The translations under genes and the position numbers were made by a program. From Stenopsyche tienmushanensis (taxonomy: Eukaryota; Arthropoda; Insecta; Trichoptera; Stenopsychidae), in contig WACJ01000404.1 of NCBI GenBank assembly GCA_008973525.1, positions 1,612,001-1,676,000 on the forward strand: a stretch of 64,000 nucleotides of DNA, in the 5' to 3' direction. Below, piece by piece: positions 27,590 to 38,480 of this stretch (the first letter of the stretch is position 1; the number at the start of each line of letters is the position of its first letter). The notes under the pieces are model-generated. The model did not search any database, was not told where the DNA came from, and saw only the letters and a program-made list of their open reading frames with translations.

Positions 27590-27716
27590 CTGGTACGGCC
27601 ACTCTCAGCCCTGTGACCAGTCCTTGCACCTCCACGGCGGGTACCCATAATTGGCCATTGGTCACAACGAAGAACGTTAAAATTGGAAATAACACAAGGA
27701 ATTTGCGTTGAAGCAT
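27590..27716 (-). CDS. betaGRP exon 1, probable first exon of gene A
   Basis: The ATG at 27714-27716 opens MLQRKFLVLFPILTFFVVTN, a clear signal peptide, followed by the first CBM39 strand (VPAVEVQGLVTGLRVAVPG) and a GT donor in phase 1. It is nearly identical to exon 1 of genes C (49465-49591) and D (56211-56337), including flanking DNA. On this strand the next exons downstream are those of the modSP-like gene, and then exons 3-8 of gene A, 10.5 kb away. Both targets accept phase 1. I assign it to gene A by homology; it may be an orphan, or serve the protease instead. Confidence 0.65.
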
Positions 27717-28639
27717 CTTTTTAAACTGCACTGATAACGTATTGTGGAAGACTGACCAGTTTCCCAAGTGATCAAACCACTTGCAGTGACATGAATCTAC
27801 GATAATAGAATTCTTGTTTTTAACCCTTTAGTTACCGAAAATGCAAAAAATCGCTAACATATTAGTTTTCAACATTTTTTATAGCCCAAACATATTTCAA
27901 ATCACGAAAAAAGTAACAAATTTTAACTCATCTAAAACTGATTAAAAAAAACTGTATCTAAGTAAAGAACATCGAGTCATAGAGACATTTTGTATATTTG
28001 ATAAGTTTACAAAAAAATCCTTAAAACAGTATGTTATGTAATTCTAAAAAGAACATATCACGAGGTAAAGGAAGAATAAATTAATGCCAATTGTATTCCG
28101 AAATTAAATGAAAATCATTAAAAAAAATACTTTTAACCCGTATTTAACGTAGTTAGGTCATTGTTTGATATTGAATATGAAGTGTGTTATGAAAGCATTT
28201 TGAAAAAAATGTATAAAATGAATACTGAAATGAACAAATTTTAATTTTAAAATAATGTGTCTTTTTAAATGTAATGTTAATGTTAGAGCTAGGTTTTGAT
28301 GGTTTATTCCTCTTTGTCGTCTCTTTGGCTATAAATGAAGTTAAAAACGTTTATTTCGGACATTTTACAAGCTGATAAATAACACAAAAAGATGCTGTGA
28401 GTGTAAGTACTTGATTACTGTGTATTTTGATTTTGAAATAAATTTAAACAGCCATTAATTTCAACAACCACAGCGTGAAAATTAATTTTGGTTGAAGTTG
28501 TAATGTAATGTAGAATAAAAGGGGTCACATAATTTAAATTCCCTAAAGGGATGGGAACACTTAAAAACTAAGTAGTTCTTCGTGAATGGCTATGAATATT
28601 AATAGTTTTCGCGGATATATTACAATATTTTATATATAC

Positions 28640-29160
28640 GTCAAAAATGGGGGTATATATCTTCATATAACATATATGCGTAGGCGTAATTTAGATTTAG
28701 TTAGGACAGTCCATAGAAAACCATCAAATAAGCAGTATGTTTCAAACCGGAACGAAACTGAAAACCGACAAAACCGTCAATCATCTCGGAACGAAAACCG
28801 TACCGAACCGATACAAACGCCAAGAACGTTACCAAAACCGTAACTATAATGAAAAAATAGCGGTTCAAAGCCTTGAAAACTGATTACATACAATTTACCT
28901 AATGTGATTAACCGAAAAAAATCGGCTGCAACATCATATATTATAATGTATTCTATAATAACATTTTAGGATCATCCTTTTGTAGTTTACATAAAATTCT
29001 GGAATCACGATACAGTGCAGACTTTGTCCAATCGTCCCTGGACCTGAGTAACAGGTATTAATTTAATTGCATCTTTTTTTGAAGTATATAATCTCATCGA
29101 AATCATCATGATTTTGAATGTCATTATATACGAAAAATACGAACAACAATAAGATGTGAT
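28640..29160 (+). repeat. Diverged copy of gene 1 intron 3-exon 4 block
   Basis: This stretch aligns by eye with 10127-10680. It lies about 0.9 kb upstream of the exon 1 at 27716 and has the same orientation as gene 1, which is opposite to its new neighbour. The copy carries small changes throughout and one internal deletion inside the exon. Confidence 0.7.
28970..29054 (+). pseudogene. Broken copy of betaGRP gene 1 exon 4
   Basis: It keeps the acceptor (ttttag) and the donor (cag/gtatta) of exon 4, but 52 nt are missing between 'gtagtttacat' and 'ctggaatcacga'. The remaining 85 nt change the phase from the 137-nt original, so splicing it in would shift the frame. No companion exons are found nearby. 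Confidence 0.8.
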
Positions 29161-29717
29161 TAACAAATATTTATCACAGTCGTCAATTATAATGACCTTA
29201 TTTCGGTACATTGGGATAGTTCTTATATTAATGTATGTATATAATTATAAAAGTTTGGATTCAAATGCAAACTATGGATTGTAGGATCTATAGTATTGTT
29301 TGAATTTAAAATAGCACGAATTTCTATTTAGGTTTCTACATTAAGTTCTGTTTTTTCGCATTTGTGTTAATTGAATTCAACTTATTATATTAATTTAATA
29401 TATAAAAATGAATTGCATCTGTAGGGTTTTGTTCGTGTGAAATGCGTTGCCATACAGTTCATCGGATTGAGATAAAACTTGTTCCACTTATTGCTAAGGA
29501 TTCAGCGGGTAACATAGGCATAGTACAATTAACTTACATTTGGTCTTTTATACAAACATTAATATGTACTTAGAAACACTTGGAGCAAGCATCCGTTCCA
29601 TTGTTATTGGAATTCTTTTAATGGAACTCTGGAATTTCATACAATATCAATTGAGCACAGACATATTGCATTTTTTTATGCTTTGTACCTGATATACCTG
29701 TTATACCCCTGATAAAC

Positions 29718-30152
29718 TTGCTTTCACTCAATACAAATCAGACATTTCGACGAATTTCGAGGGTTTCGGAGTCATTGTCATTAGTATTCATGCGTAACTC
29801 GAGCTTTTTTGAACGACCTAAAAATTCTCTACTGTGCTTATGTAAGAAGCAAGCTCGAATATGCGTTTCAAATCTGGAATCCCAAATACCAAAAATATGT
29901 GGATCGTATCGAAAGAGTTCAAATAAATTTTACAAAATTCCTATGCTTTAAAATAAGAAAAGCATACAATTCGTCCGAATATGAGCGTATCGTAATAGCA
30001 TAGACATAATTGATTGTCCTGAGTTACTGAGTAGTATTAACTTCAATGTACCAAGGAGATCTAAAAAATTGTATCAACCAATCGTGGTTCTGTTGGTCGT
30101 TCTTGAGTAGAGTCAGTTAATCGATCTTTTAATTGTCAAATAAATAAATAAC
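29718..30152 (+). pseudogene. 3' fragment of a non-LTR retrotransposon
   Basis: The frame from 29809 reads LKILYCAYVRSKLEYAFQIW and then RIERVQINFTKFL, which is the region after the reverse transcriptase in Jockey/CR1-type LINEs (LY..lvRS.LEYas.iW.P). A frameshift separates it from upstream coding remnants. It ends with an aaataaataaataa tail near 30150. Dead copy. Confidence 0.65.
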
Positions 30153-30775
30153 AGCAATGAACTAAAAACTAAATTTGAGTGCATGATATATTATTAACTA
30201 CTTGTCCAAAATAATTCTACATGTGAAATCCTATAATTGGCTATGTAATATTTCCAATCCATGGCTAATTTTAAATCATAAAGTTTCGAATCTCGGGACT
30301 TTTTCGTTGAAAGTACCAGGCCTCGATACAGCAAAAATGAGTCCCAGGACTACGAAGGGGTCTCGACACAGAGTCCCTAATAACAATCGTTGATGTCTTG
30401 TGTATTACGCTTTGGATTATCAATTCAAGCTCATTCAAAGTCAACCACAAATATAATTTTGATACCTGGCAATAGCAGCAACACATCGAAAACGTATTCG
30501 AGTCACTTTTAAATTCTATGTTTCATGTCATTTATAAGTATTTGTTTTGCATCATGTTGTAATTATAAAATTCATCTGTGTCTCAGCATACGTGAAATAT
30601 CATCAGCAGGAAAAGAAACAAATTACATAGAGTTCTTAGAAACAATAAATAGAAAAGCGATGTGATATATAAGCAGCAAAAAAACAATGATGTCAATGCC
30701 ATCAATTTCAGCATTCAAAACGATCATCAAAGCCAACGGAGATGTCACGGAGATTAATTTAATAGTACGGTAATC

Positions 30776-30783
30776 GGTGCTAT

Positions 30784-30816
<33 letters not shown>

Positions 30817-31004
30817 GGTGGCTTTTAGCGATCCCTTTTATGGAATCATTACCAACCATTTTGACATGGTTTTTCATGGCATATATATGTTTTTAAAAAT
30901 GTGGTTGCCAGCCACATCTCCTGTGGGATTCGAACCCGAGATGATCGAGTTATGAGTCCAACCGCTTAACGCGGGACTACCTACAGGAACGAAGGTGCTA
31001 TCAT
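30776..31004 (-). mobile_element. tRNA-derived SINE with target site duplication
   Basis: On the minus strand the element starts near 30993 with a tRNA-like head: A-box-like 'taagcggttgga', anticodon loop around 'ctcataa', and a consensus B box 'ggttcgaatcc'. A tRNA-unrelated body follows, ending in a run of about 30 A at 30787. An exact 11-bp duplication, ggtgctatcat, flanks it at 30776-30786 and 30994-31004. An intact duplication and a long A tail suggest a fairly young insertion. The head resembles a CAU (Met-type) tRNA. Confidence 0.82.
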
Positions 31005-32579
31005 GGCCTGAAAAATATATTAGAGAATAAATCTTTGGGGATGAAACTTGGACCATGATCCTTCGCGACGCATAGAGCGCTTCGAGAGGTTCGTAAAATT
31101 ATTTTTTAAAAAACCAGATCCCTTTAAGACGAGAGCTCAAGTTCTGTTTAATTTATTATGTATTTAAGTTCGAATTAACACGTGTCATTTTTTGTCTAAT
31201 TCTTCCCAATGATATCGTGTCAAATAAGTTACGTCACCTCTGTTTTTGTCTTCCGGATGGATCACTGTGGTGCAGTAGTAATGATTAAATTTGAAAGTTA
31301 TTGATCAACTTTGTCACAATCATGCTTTGCATTTAGCTGTAATTAATTATTTATATTATTTATACTAACAACCTGAAATATTTGAACATGAATATAGTGA
31401 AGATGATGTGAACGAGAACAATATTGATTGTGAAGATGATATTCAAGATAATGAAACCAATTATGAAAAATTCCAAAATGCAGACACAGAAAATTAAGAT
31501 ATATTTTTATATTCCCACAATATTGAAAATATTATAAACGAACACTATTTTCTTCAAAATAACCTCAAAATTATAATAAAAATTCGCTCAATCGTGAGGA
31601 TGTTCAAAAATTCACCAATGAAATCTTTAATATTAAGGACAAGTGTTGTTAATAAACAACATTTAAAAAAATCTTAAGCTAATATTCGATGTTAAAACAA
31701 GAAAGAACTCAATAAACATGATGGTATAAATATTTCTTTTACTATCTGAATTAGTCTGAAATAGCCTTTAAAAATTTTGAATCTTGAAAATAATTAATTA
31801 AAATTGACTGATTTCACCCGTTCTAAAGGTATCTCCCCCCTTAAATCGGAAATTGTTATGAAGAAATATATTGTTGCCTGGGCGGAGAGTACATAGCGGC
31901 GAGAAATTTTATATTTGTTGGCGGGCCCTTAAATTTAGCTTGGCGTCTTATATTTTGTTAAAATTCATCGTGCGTATTGTGTTCAAGTAACGGAACAATT
32001 GCGCACCAAGATAAGCAGTGGACCTTCAGCCCCGCTTTCGAAATTAGACAATGGGGATGGAATGCGGCCGGGATGCCTTCATTCTGCAAGGAAGCGAAAC
32101 TAGTTTTCTTATCCCAAAGACGCTATAAGACGGGTTGCGAAATCCAAGATTCTTGAATTGACTTTAGCGCTTAACCCTTTGGGCTCCAAGATTTTTTCAT
32201 AAAAGTTCCCACCAACTCCAAGGCATTTTTTGTTTTTTTTTCTTAAAAAATGTTTGTATGAAATAAAATGAAAAAAATGGGGGTTATGAATAAAAAAATA
32301 GTAATTATTTATGCAGGACGTTTATTAAGTATATTAGGCATTTTATTTTATTTATTAATTATTTTAATTATGTCATCCCAATTTGGACTTCGTAAAATCG
32401 CGAAAGCTATCAATAAGTTGCATCAACAATTATCAGCGATTTTTTTAAATGATTTATTGGCTTTCTATTTTCTTTGATTTCATATTCCTTGTATAAAATA
32501 TAAGAGTTTACAATCTATGTTTCAAAACCCCAAAACAAAATAACTTCTTCAAACACTTCACTTCAATTTAGTATGAAGA
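31005..32579. other. Gene-free stretch between SINE and LINE
   Basis: AT-rich DNA with no supported exon. A short acidic open frame near 31390-31490 has no family I recognise. The last few hundred bases contain 'taaccctttgggctccaag', of the kind found at the ends of TTAA-type elements, but no partner end is seen. Confidence 0.5.
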
Positions 32580-32979
32580 TTCGCCGCGGAAATTTCCCGC
32601 CAAGATGAACCAATCCAGAGGCAGCATCCCGCTTTTAAAAGGGTCTCGCTAAAATCCAAAGCGACATGCACACTCAGCCCTCGGACCCCGGTCCGAACGG
32701 TCGACTCTTGGAGCCGCTCCATTTGCTCGGTCGCTACCTGCGACTCGCCGCTTCCGAGAATTGCCCGACCGACTTGAAGGAATACTTCATCACGCGCGCC
32801 GAGTCGATGCTCGTCGTCCACTCTACGTGCCCATCCAGCCGACCTGCTCCACGCACGTGATTTCGCTCGCGAACGCGCTCTACTCCGTGTGCTGAGGAAT
32901 TAGGACCACCCAGGCGCATACTACAGGGCCTCCATCCACGCCTAAAGCATCGACACCGACACAAAGGGAGCAATCCGCG

Positions 32980-35349
32980 ATGTCGAAAGCAAACAACGGC
33001 CACGCCTCTGAGAATGGTCTACTTCACGGAGCAATCCTCAAACACGGAGGCGCTCGAACTAGAGCCGCCAAAGCCCTCATCATGGGGATGAGCGGGCACG
33101 CGGAAACCGCGGCCTCCATTTCCCCTTCGCCGTCGTCTTCGAATTTTTTTCCAGATCCAGCTGGGAGTGCCCGGGAGTTGACGCTCCTTCAGGAAAAAAA
33201 TACTACCTTCTGTGAAGAAGTCAACAGCCTCCGAACGCTGGTCAAAAAACTTGATCTGCACGCCGCAAAAGAGGTCACCAGCACCCAATTTGTGGAGATC
33301 AAGCAGTTCAAGGCCGGATCCGCTGCCGCTTCTACCTCCGACGAACACCAGCAACCGGCCATGGACGACTACTCGGACGTCGAATCTGCCACCGACTCCG
33401 AATCGAGCGCGGATTCAGCCAAATCTTCGTCAGCTCATAAAAAAAACAAGCCGAAGAAGCAATTGTTTCACGGCAGATACGCTTCCCGACCAAAAAACGG
33501 GAAATCTGCAGACACCGGTAAAAACAAAAACCTTAACAGTAAGAACATTAATGACCCTTCTACTTCTGCTTCGCAGGTATCGTGTTGGCAAGCGTCAGAG
33601 AAGAGCGCCACTGTAGATGCTGACCAATTTGCAGGGGCCTTTCTCAAACACATGAGGATCGCCCTTGCTGCAGCGTTGGAGAACAGAAATGACCCCGCGA
33701 GGACAACAATGGCCGAGAATCACCACCGTCAACGACAACAACAACATCAAAGTCCGGAGAACACAAGTAGGAATTTTACAACTCTTCCGGTCAGACAAAA
33801 CGACCGCCCCGCGCTCCCCCCTGCCACTCAGACCCCGTCAGCGGCACCGCGTCCGACACCGCGTGCCCCTCCGGCAATCAATCCGTGGGAATCTGCTCCC
33901 ACCCCCGCCCTGATTCGTGCTCCCGCCTCTCCGGCAACGGAGTCACAGGCAGATCTAGTCTCCCAATTATCGCGGCCTCTTGCAGCTTCTGTCGAACCTT
34001 CTAGCGCAGATGTTTGCGAATTCACTACCCTAGATACAAACTCAAAATCAGTCAAATCGAATCAAGCGACCATGCCCTCGCCCTCACCCAACCCCTACAA
34101 AACGCTGCGCCTCGTGGCATGGAACGCGGACGGCCTCGACGGAAAAATCGGCGAGCTAGCGGACTTCGCGGCCAGATTCGAGGCGGACATAATCCTCGTC
34201 GGGGAGACGCACTTAAAAAAGCCTCCTCCGCGTATTATAAATTACATAAAATATCACACAAACAGATACTACGGTAGAGGAGGAGGATCAGCACTATATA
34301 TTCGCAACAACATAAAAAGCCACGAAGTCATTACACAAGAACTCCCCGGCATGGAGGCCACCGTCGCGGATCTGGTTTTTGACAAAAAAGCCTTCCTGAG
34401 AGTGATATCGGCCAATATACCCTCATCAAACAGTTCTTCAAACAGCTCTACGTTGGTTAAAAAAAACCTATTTAATAACCTAGAATTGCTCTTCGACAGC
34501 AATATAGCGACCATTCTGGCAGGCAATCTCAACGCCAAGCATCCAGAATGGAACTCTCGTAAAACAAATCAAAACGGGCGCATTTTGTACAAATTTTCAC
34601 AAACAAACCCTCAAGTGGTCGTCTCTGGCCCTTCCACTCCGACCCACCAAATTAAAGACTCTCCCGACGTAATAGATATTGCGGTTTGTAAAAATATCCA
34701 TTACGGCCTAAATATTAGAACCGTAACCGATCTTTCATCGGACCACCTTCCATTAATAATCGATCTAGTTTTAGACAAAAACGTCCACATGGAGAACCCC
34801 AGAAAGATAATTAACTGGACCAAATTCAAGGCCGTAATTACAAACGTTATTTCCAACCCTCCCGAATTAGAATCACCCGAACAGAACATTAAATTCACTT
34901 CAGAAATATCGAAAGCCTTCAGCGACTCCTTTGATCCGCTCATCGCTGACCCACGCGATAGAGCTGACTTCCCTTATTACATTAAAAGCATGATCAGGGA
35001 GAAAAATAAAATTAGAAAAACATGGCAGCGTCAACTCGACCCCGGTTCAAAGCGTGAACTCAACAGCATCACTCAAAAAATTAAATACGCCATCAGCGAC
35101 TGGCGAATGGCCAAAGCATTTGCGAATCCATCAGCAACTAGCCACCCTCTCAAAGATCTCAGCGGTAAACTCGTCTACTTAGAAGACGAAAAAGCCGAGA
35201 TATTCGCCGACTCTTTGGAAAGGCAATGCTCTCCGCTCGACTCGCCGGACATCGAGGTCCACTCGCGGGAAGTACACGAAGGTGCCGCATCTTTCAACTT
35301 TGCCCCTCCGGCAAATCAACTTAAATTCTCCACCCCCGCGGAGCTTTAA
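32980..35349 (+). CDS. LINE protein: gag-like region joined in frame to APE endonuclease
   Basis: 789 residues. Residues 1-365 are low-complexity: Ser/Asp-rich (DDYSDVESATDSESS), Lys-rich, then Pro-rich; I see no zinc knuckles. From about 370 comes an APE endonuclease of the Jockey type: LRLVAWNADGL, DIILVGETHLK, a GGG-rich loop, AGNLNAKHPEWNS, DVIDIAV and SDHLPLIID. In active enzymes the fourth motif reads GDxNA with a catalytic Asp; here it is Asn, so cleavage is doubtful. The frame runs on into the start of the RT region (DWRMAKAF...) and stops at 35349. In Jockey elements gag and pol are usually separate frames, so the join may come from an internal deletion. It serves retrotransposition, not the host cluster. 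Confidence 0.75.
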   Translation: MSKANNGHASENGLLHGAILKHGGARTRAAKALIMGMSGHAETAASISPSPSSSNFFPDPAGSARELTLLQEKNTTFCEEVNSLRTLVKKLDLHAAKEVTSTQFVEIKQFKAGSAAASTSDEHQQPAMDDYSDVESATDSESSADSAKSSSAHKKNKPKKQLFHGRYASRPKNGKSADTGKNKNLNSKNINDPSTSASQVSCWQASEKSATVDADQFAGAFLKHMRIALAAALENRNDPARTTMAENHHRQRQQQHQSPENTSRNFTTLPVRQNDRPALPPATQTPSAAPRPTPRAPPAINPWESAPTPALIRAPASPATESQADLVSQLSRPLAASVEPSSADVCEFTTLDTNSKSVKSNQATMPSPSPNPYKTLRLVAWNADGLDGKIGELADFAARFEADIILVGETHLKKPPPRIINYIKYHTNRYYGRGGGSALYIRNNIKSHEVITQELPGMEATVADLVFDKKAFLRVISANIPSSNSSSNSSTLVKKNLFNNLELLFDSNIATILAGNLNAKHPEWNSRKTNQNGRILYKFSQTNPQVVVSGPSTPTHQIKDSPDVIDIAVCKNIHYGLNIRTVTDLSSDHLPLIIDLVLDKNVHMENPRKIINWTKFKAVITNVISNPPELESPEQNIKFTSEISKAFSDSFDPLIADPRDRADFPYYIKSMIREKNKIRKTWQRQLDPGSKRELNSITQKIKYAISDWRMAKAFANPSATSHPLKDLSGKLVYLEDEKAEIFADSLERQCSPLDSPDIEVHSREVHEGAASFNFAPPANQLKFSTPAEL

Positions 35350-36116
35350 ATAATCATCAACTCGTTGAAAACTAGAAAATCCCCCGGGTCCCGACAAAAT
35401 TCCAGCCACAGCGTTGAAACTTTTACCAAACTTGGGCATGGCCACGCTCCTCAGAATAATCAACGCATGCCTGCGTCATAATCATTTCCCCGATTCACGG
35501 AAACTGGTGGACGTGGTGCTGCTTGAAGAAGCCGGGCTCCTCTCCCTCCGAGTCTTCAACTTATCGGCCGATCAGCTTGCTTCCTATACCAGGTACTTGA
35601 ACGTATCATACTCAACAGACTCGAAACAGAGACACAGTCGTTGAAAGTGCTCCCAGACGAGCAACACGGATTTAGGAAAACTCGTCGGTGCAGCAGCTCC
35701 TGCGAGTGACGGAGTTCATGCATGAAGGCTACGAAAATAATGATTGCACCGGCGCAATCCTTATGGACGTAGCCAAAGCCTTCTATAATGTTTGGCACGA
35801 AGGCCTAACATATAAAATGCACGCCAAAGGATACAGCGTTGCATCTGTAAAAAATATTAATTCGTTCTTGAAGAATCGTTGTTTCAGAATCAAACTCAAC
35901 CCAGAAATGTCTATCCAGCAGCAGACCGATCACGGCTGGAGTTCCCCAGGGCTCCGTACTATCCCTGCACCGACCGAAAGGCATCCTCGGCATGAAGTTC
36001 AGAAGGAGGAAACTCAGACTGAACCGAATGCCCTATTCCTACCACTCCGAGTCAATTACTCTAACTTAGAGTCTCATCCCACTAATATACAACAGATATG
36101 GCCAGATAAAAAATGA
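35350..36116 (+). pseudogene. Frameshifted reverse transcriptase of the LINE
   Basis: Pieces of one RT appear in successive frames: LLPNLGMATLLRIINACLRH (from about 35417), then VLERIILNRLE...DEQHGFRKTR, then TEFMHEGYENN with MDVAKAFYNVWHEGL (from about 35703). At least three frame changes are needed to read through, and the domain ends before the YxDD motif. Not functional. Confidence 0.75.
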
Positions 36117-37019
36117 TAATCAGCCTTGACAAAAAATACAGTCAAAACCAGACAAAAAATATAGTCCATTGACAAAAAAATTGGTCAACATCGCCCGACT
36201 GAGGCGTCACGTCGTGGTTGCCTAGTGTGTACATAGCTGCGCTGGCAAGTACGCGGGCGTAGCAGGGAGGCGGTGGTATACAACGAAAAGATGCATTAGC
36301 ACAATCGCGGGCTTGCTATCAACTAACGAGTCCGCAGATCGCGAGTGATCGCCACCACGACCCGGGTTTTCCCTGATTTTCCTTGGTCTGAAAAAGCAAA
36401 TGCTGTGGTGAGAATAGGGCAGGGCCGGCTACGGGATGAACACCCGTAGTTTTTTTTTTTTTTTAATATAAAATCGTCGACGCCAAAAAATAGGACAACG
36501 CACTTCAATTAGCTTTCTTCCCACAAATTCAACTAAACCAGATGAGAAGTGAGTGGCCACTGGTTTAGACACCATCAAAATCGAAAAACAGGAGCCGGAG
36601 CGGACACATCATCTTCGGACGGCGCAACTTTTGGTGTCTTGGCGAATCTGCGAGATGTTCAACGAGAAGATCGACGCCGCACGCGGGCTGCCGCCAGTTT
36701 CGTGCGCCCCGCGCCACTCGCCATGTTGTCAGTGGCTCTCAACCCATGGGGTATAATAATTAATTTTAAATTTATAATGTGAATTTTAATTTTTTAAATC
36801 AAAACTGGCTTTATATTCTGAAAAAATATATTATTAATAAAATAAAAATATTGTGTTTTTTTTTAATAAAAAATGTGACTTTTACAATTTCCGCCAATGG
36901 CAAACTCTGATGGCTACCTTCCATTTACAGCAGCTTATAACTCGGATATTTCTCCTAAACTGGTTTCCCCCCTTAAGTGGTTAAAAAAGATCTAACGCAA
37001 TAAATGCAAATATTCCCCG

Positions 37020-37210
37020 CCTCAGGCGAAAAACAATCCTATGCGTAACCCGCGGGAATGTGTTAATATAAATTACGATTGACGAAATTGTGAGAACGCA
37101 GATTTACGAAATTCCAAGAGCACAGTTTGATAACGTATTTTTTTATTTACATCTTTTAATATTAATAATCATACAGCAAATTTAAACAACTATTTATCTA
37201 ATCTAATAAA
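37020..37210. repeat. Block shared with 54690-54990
   Basis: The two blocks share 'gggaatgtgttaatataa', then 'ttacgattgacgaaattg', then 'cagatttacgaaattcc' (one mismatch), 'aagagcacag', and later 'aatcatacagcaaatt'. The left part is the right end of a CACATTCCCG-type inverted-repeat element (ending near 37062, followed by TTAA). The shared flank shows that this copy arose by duplication after insertion. Confidence 0.65.
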
Positions 37211-37974
37211 TGTGAAAAAAACATTATCATTAAATGTATATATTTTTCCATCAAAAAAAACTGGAATTTCTGGAAAAAACGAAATAAGTTTGCCAAGTTC
37301 GGTGATTATGAGGGATGCTAAACCATGTTCTACACTCAAGTGCGTTAATGAATGATTTTAGCGGTGTGAGGCCACATGTTGATGTGTTAGAGGTATATCG
37401 TGTGACAGTTAATTAAAGCAAGCCTCTTTTTTCTAATCAACTTTGTTTTCTGTCCAGTTGACTGCAAATTATTTCTTCGGATTTCCGCAATTCAAAATAA
37501 ATTATGCAATGGAACTAAACAAACAATAGGAACCTTTTCGTACTAAGATCTGATTTAGGGGTTGTTTTTGGTGTCTGCTGTATCGAAAGCTATTGCTTTT
37601 TGCGGCTATTGCTTATTGTCGTACATAACTCATTTCTCGTCTGCAGTCATCTTGTATTCTAAGGACAGTATTTTAGTTTCTTCGCCGTTTCTTCACACAT
37701 GCATATGCGTGATGCAATATTCTCTTCACTTAATACATACGGCACCCAAACGCCTTTCCACACTTTGCGAATGTTTTGCGAACTTCTTTGAACGCTGAAC
37801 CATAAATATTCGTACTTCTTCATTCTTTTTTCGTCATTTCTTGAATAAAAAAACTTTGTTCTGTCGCCCTATGGGTTATCTATATATTGGTTTGTTCAAT
37901 ATACAACATGATGCAGGATGCGCATTAGATCTCATAAGCCTTCTGTTTTTCGTTTTTCTTTTTGTTCAATTTCA

Positions 37975-38145
37975 ATTTTTCTATGTATTGCGTAGTATCT
38001 GGTAATAAATGAAAAGGGCGTGAACAGCCTACATATAGCTGTCCATGTGAGAAGCATGCACGCATACCCTGTGCTTCTCTGTGCTATGTTGATGCTTGCA
38101 TCAGAAACTGCACACATTTCAACTCGAAAGTTGGGACACATTTTT
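37975..38145 (-). pseudogene. Helitron helicase C-terminal fragment (copy 2)
   Basis: The minus strand reads SINIAQRSTGYACMLLTW, the same frame mixture as the copies at 27274 and 40935. No helicase or Rep domain is attached. Confidence 0.5.
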
Positions 38146-38454
38146 TTTCCATTTCAAACTGTAGCTCGATACTATTATTAATCTTTTTCACTAAAAGCCT
38201 AGGAATGTGGCACACTTTAAATCACAAAGTCTCGAGTCCAGAGACTTTTTCGTTGAAAGTCCCATAAAAGTGACATAAAACATTTAAATTTAAAATCAAT
38301 GTTTAGATTACAAATAAGGATACCCTTTTAATAATACGAATTTCTATTTAGGCTTCTACATTACGTTCTGTTTTTTCGCATTTGTGATAATTGAATTCAG
38401 TTTATTATATTAATAAGAAATAAAACAAAATGTGAGATTCTAAATTATGACGAA

Positions 38455-38460
38455 TTTATT
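38455..38460 (-). promoter_or_regulatory. Polyadenylation signal of betaGRP gene B
   Basis: AATAAA on the minus strand, about 20 nt after the stop codon at 38481. The spacing is short but the hexamer is exact. Confidence 0.5.
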
Positions 38461-38480
38461 TAGCAAACACAATAAACATT

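Larger units (their letters stand above)
32580..36116 (+). mobile_element. Jockey-like LINE, 3' truncated and decayed
   Basis: A sharply GC-richer block than its surroundings. It holds a long open frame (32980-35349) with a gag-like start and an apurinic-type endonuclease, followed by a frameshifted reverse transcriptase that stops around the PQGS motif near 35960. No 3' end or poly-A belongs to this copy. The 3' part of a similar element lies separately at 39226-40020. The 5' limit is placed where the base composition changes. Confidence 0.8.
36117..38454. other. Repeat-filled spacer downstream of gene B
   Basis: No host gene is seen. It contains a (gacaaaaaatatagtc)-type short repeat at 36125-36190, a 16-T run near 36450, a block at 37020-37210 shared with intron 1 of gene D, a Helitron scrap at 37975-38145, and a block at 38200-38410 that matches pieces of 29315-29405 and 30255-30320. 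Confidence 0.55.

Noticed and set aside
27717..27780. kappaB-like site upstream of the exon at 27716 (minus-strand cttgggaaactgg)
   Set aside because: It does not fit the insect Rel consensus well and is not conserved before genes C and D.
30900..30993. tRNA-Met gene on the minus strand
   Set aside because: The head carries A- and B-box text but is fused to a non-tRNA body, an A tail and target duplications, so it is a SINE; I could not fold a clean cloverleaf.
33019..33354. Antisense 111-codon and similar frames over the LINE
   Set aside because: They are shadows of the sense frame, caused by its high GC content and codon bias.
36125..36190. CRISPR-like short repeat of gacaaaaaatatagtc words
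   Set aside because: Only a few irregular copies without uniform spacers, in a eukaryotic context; it is a small tandem repeat.
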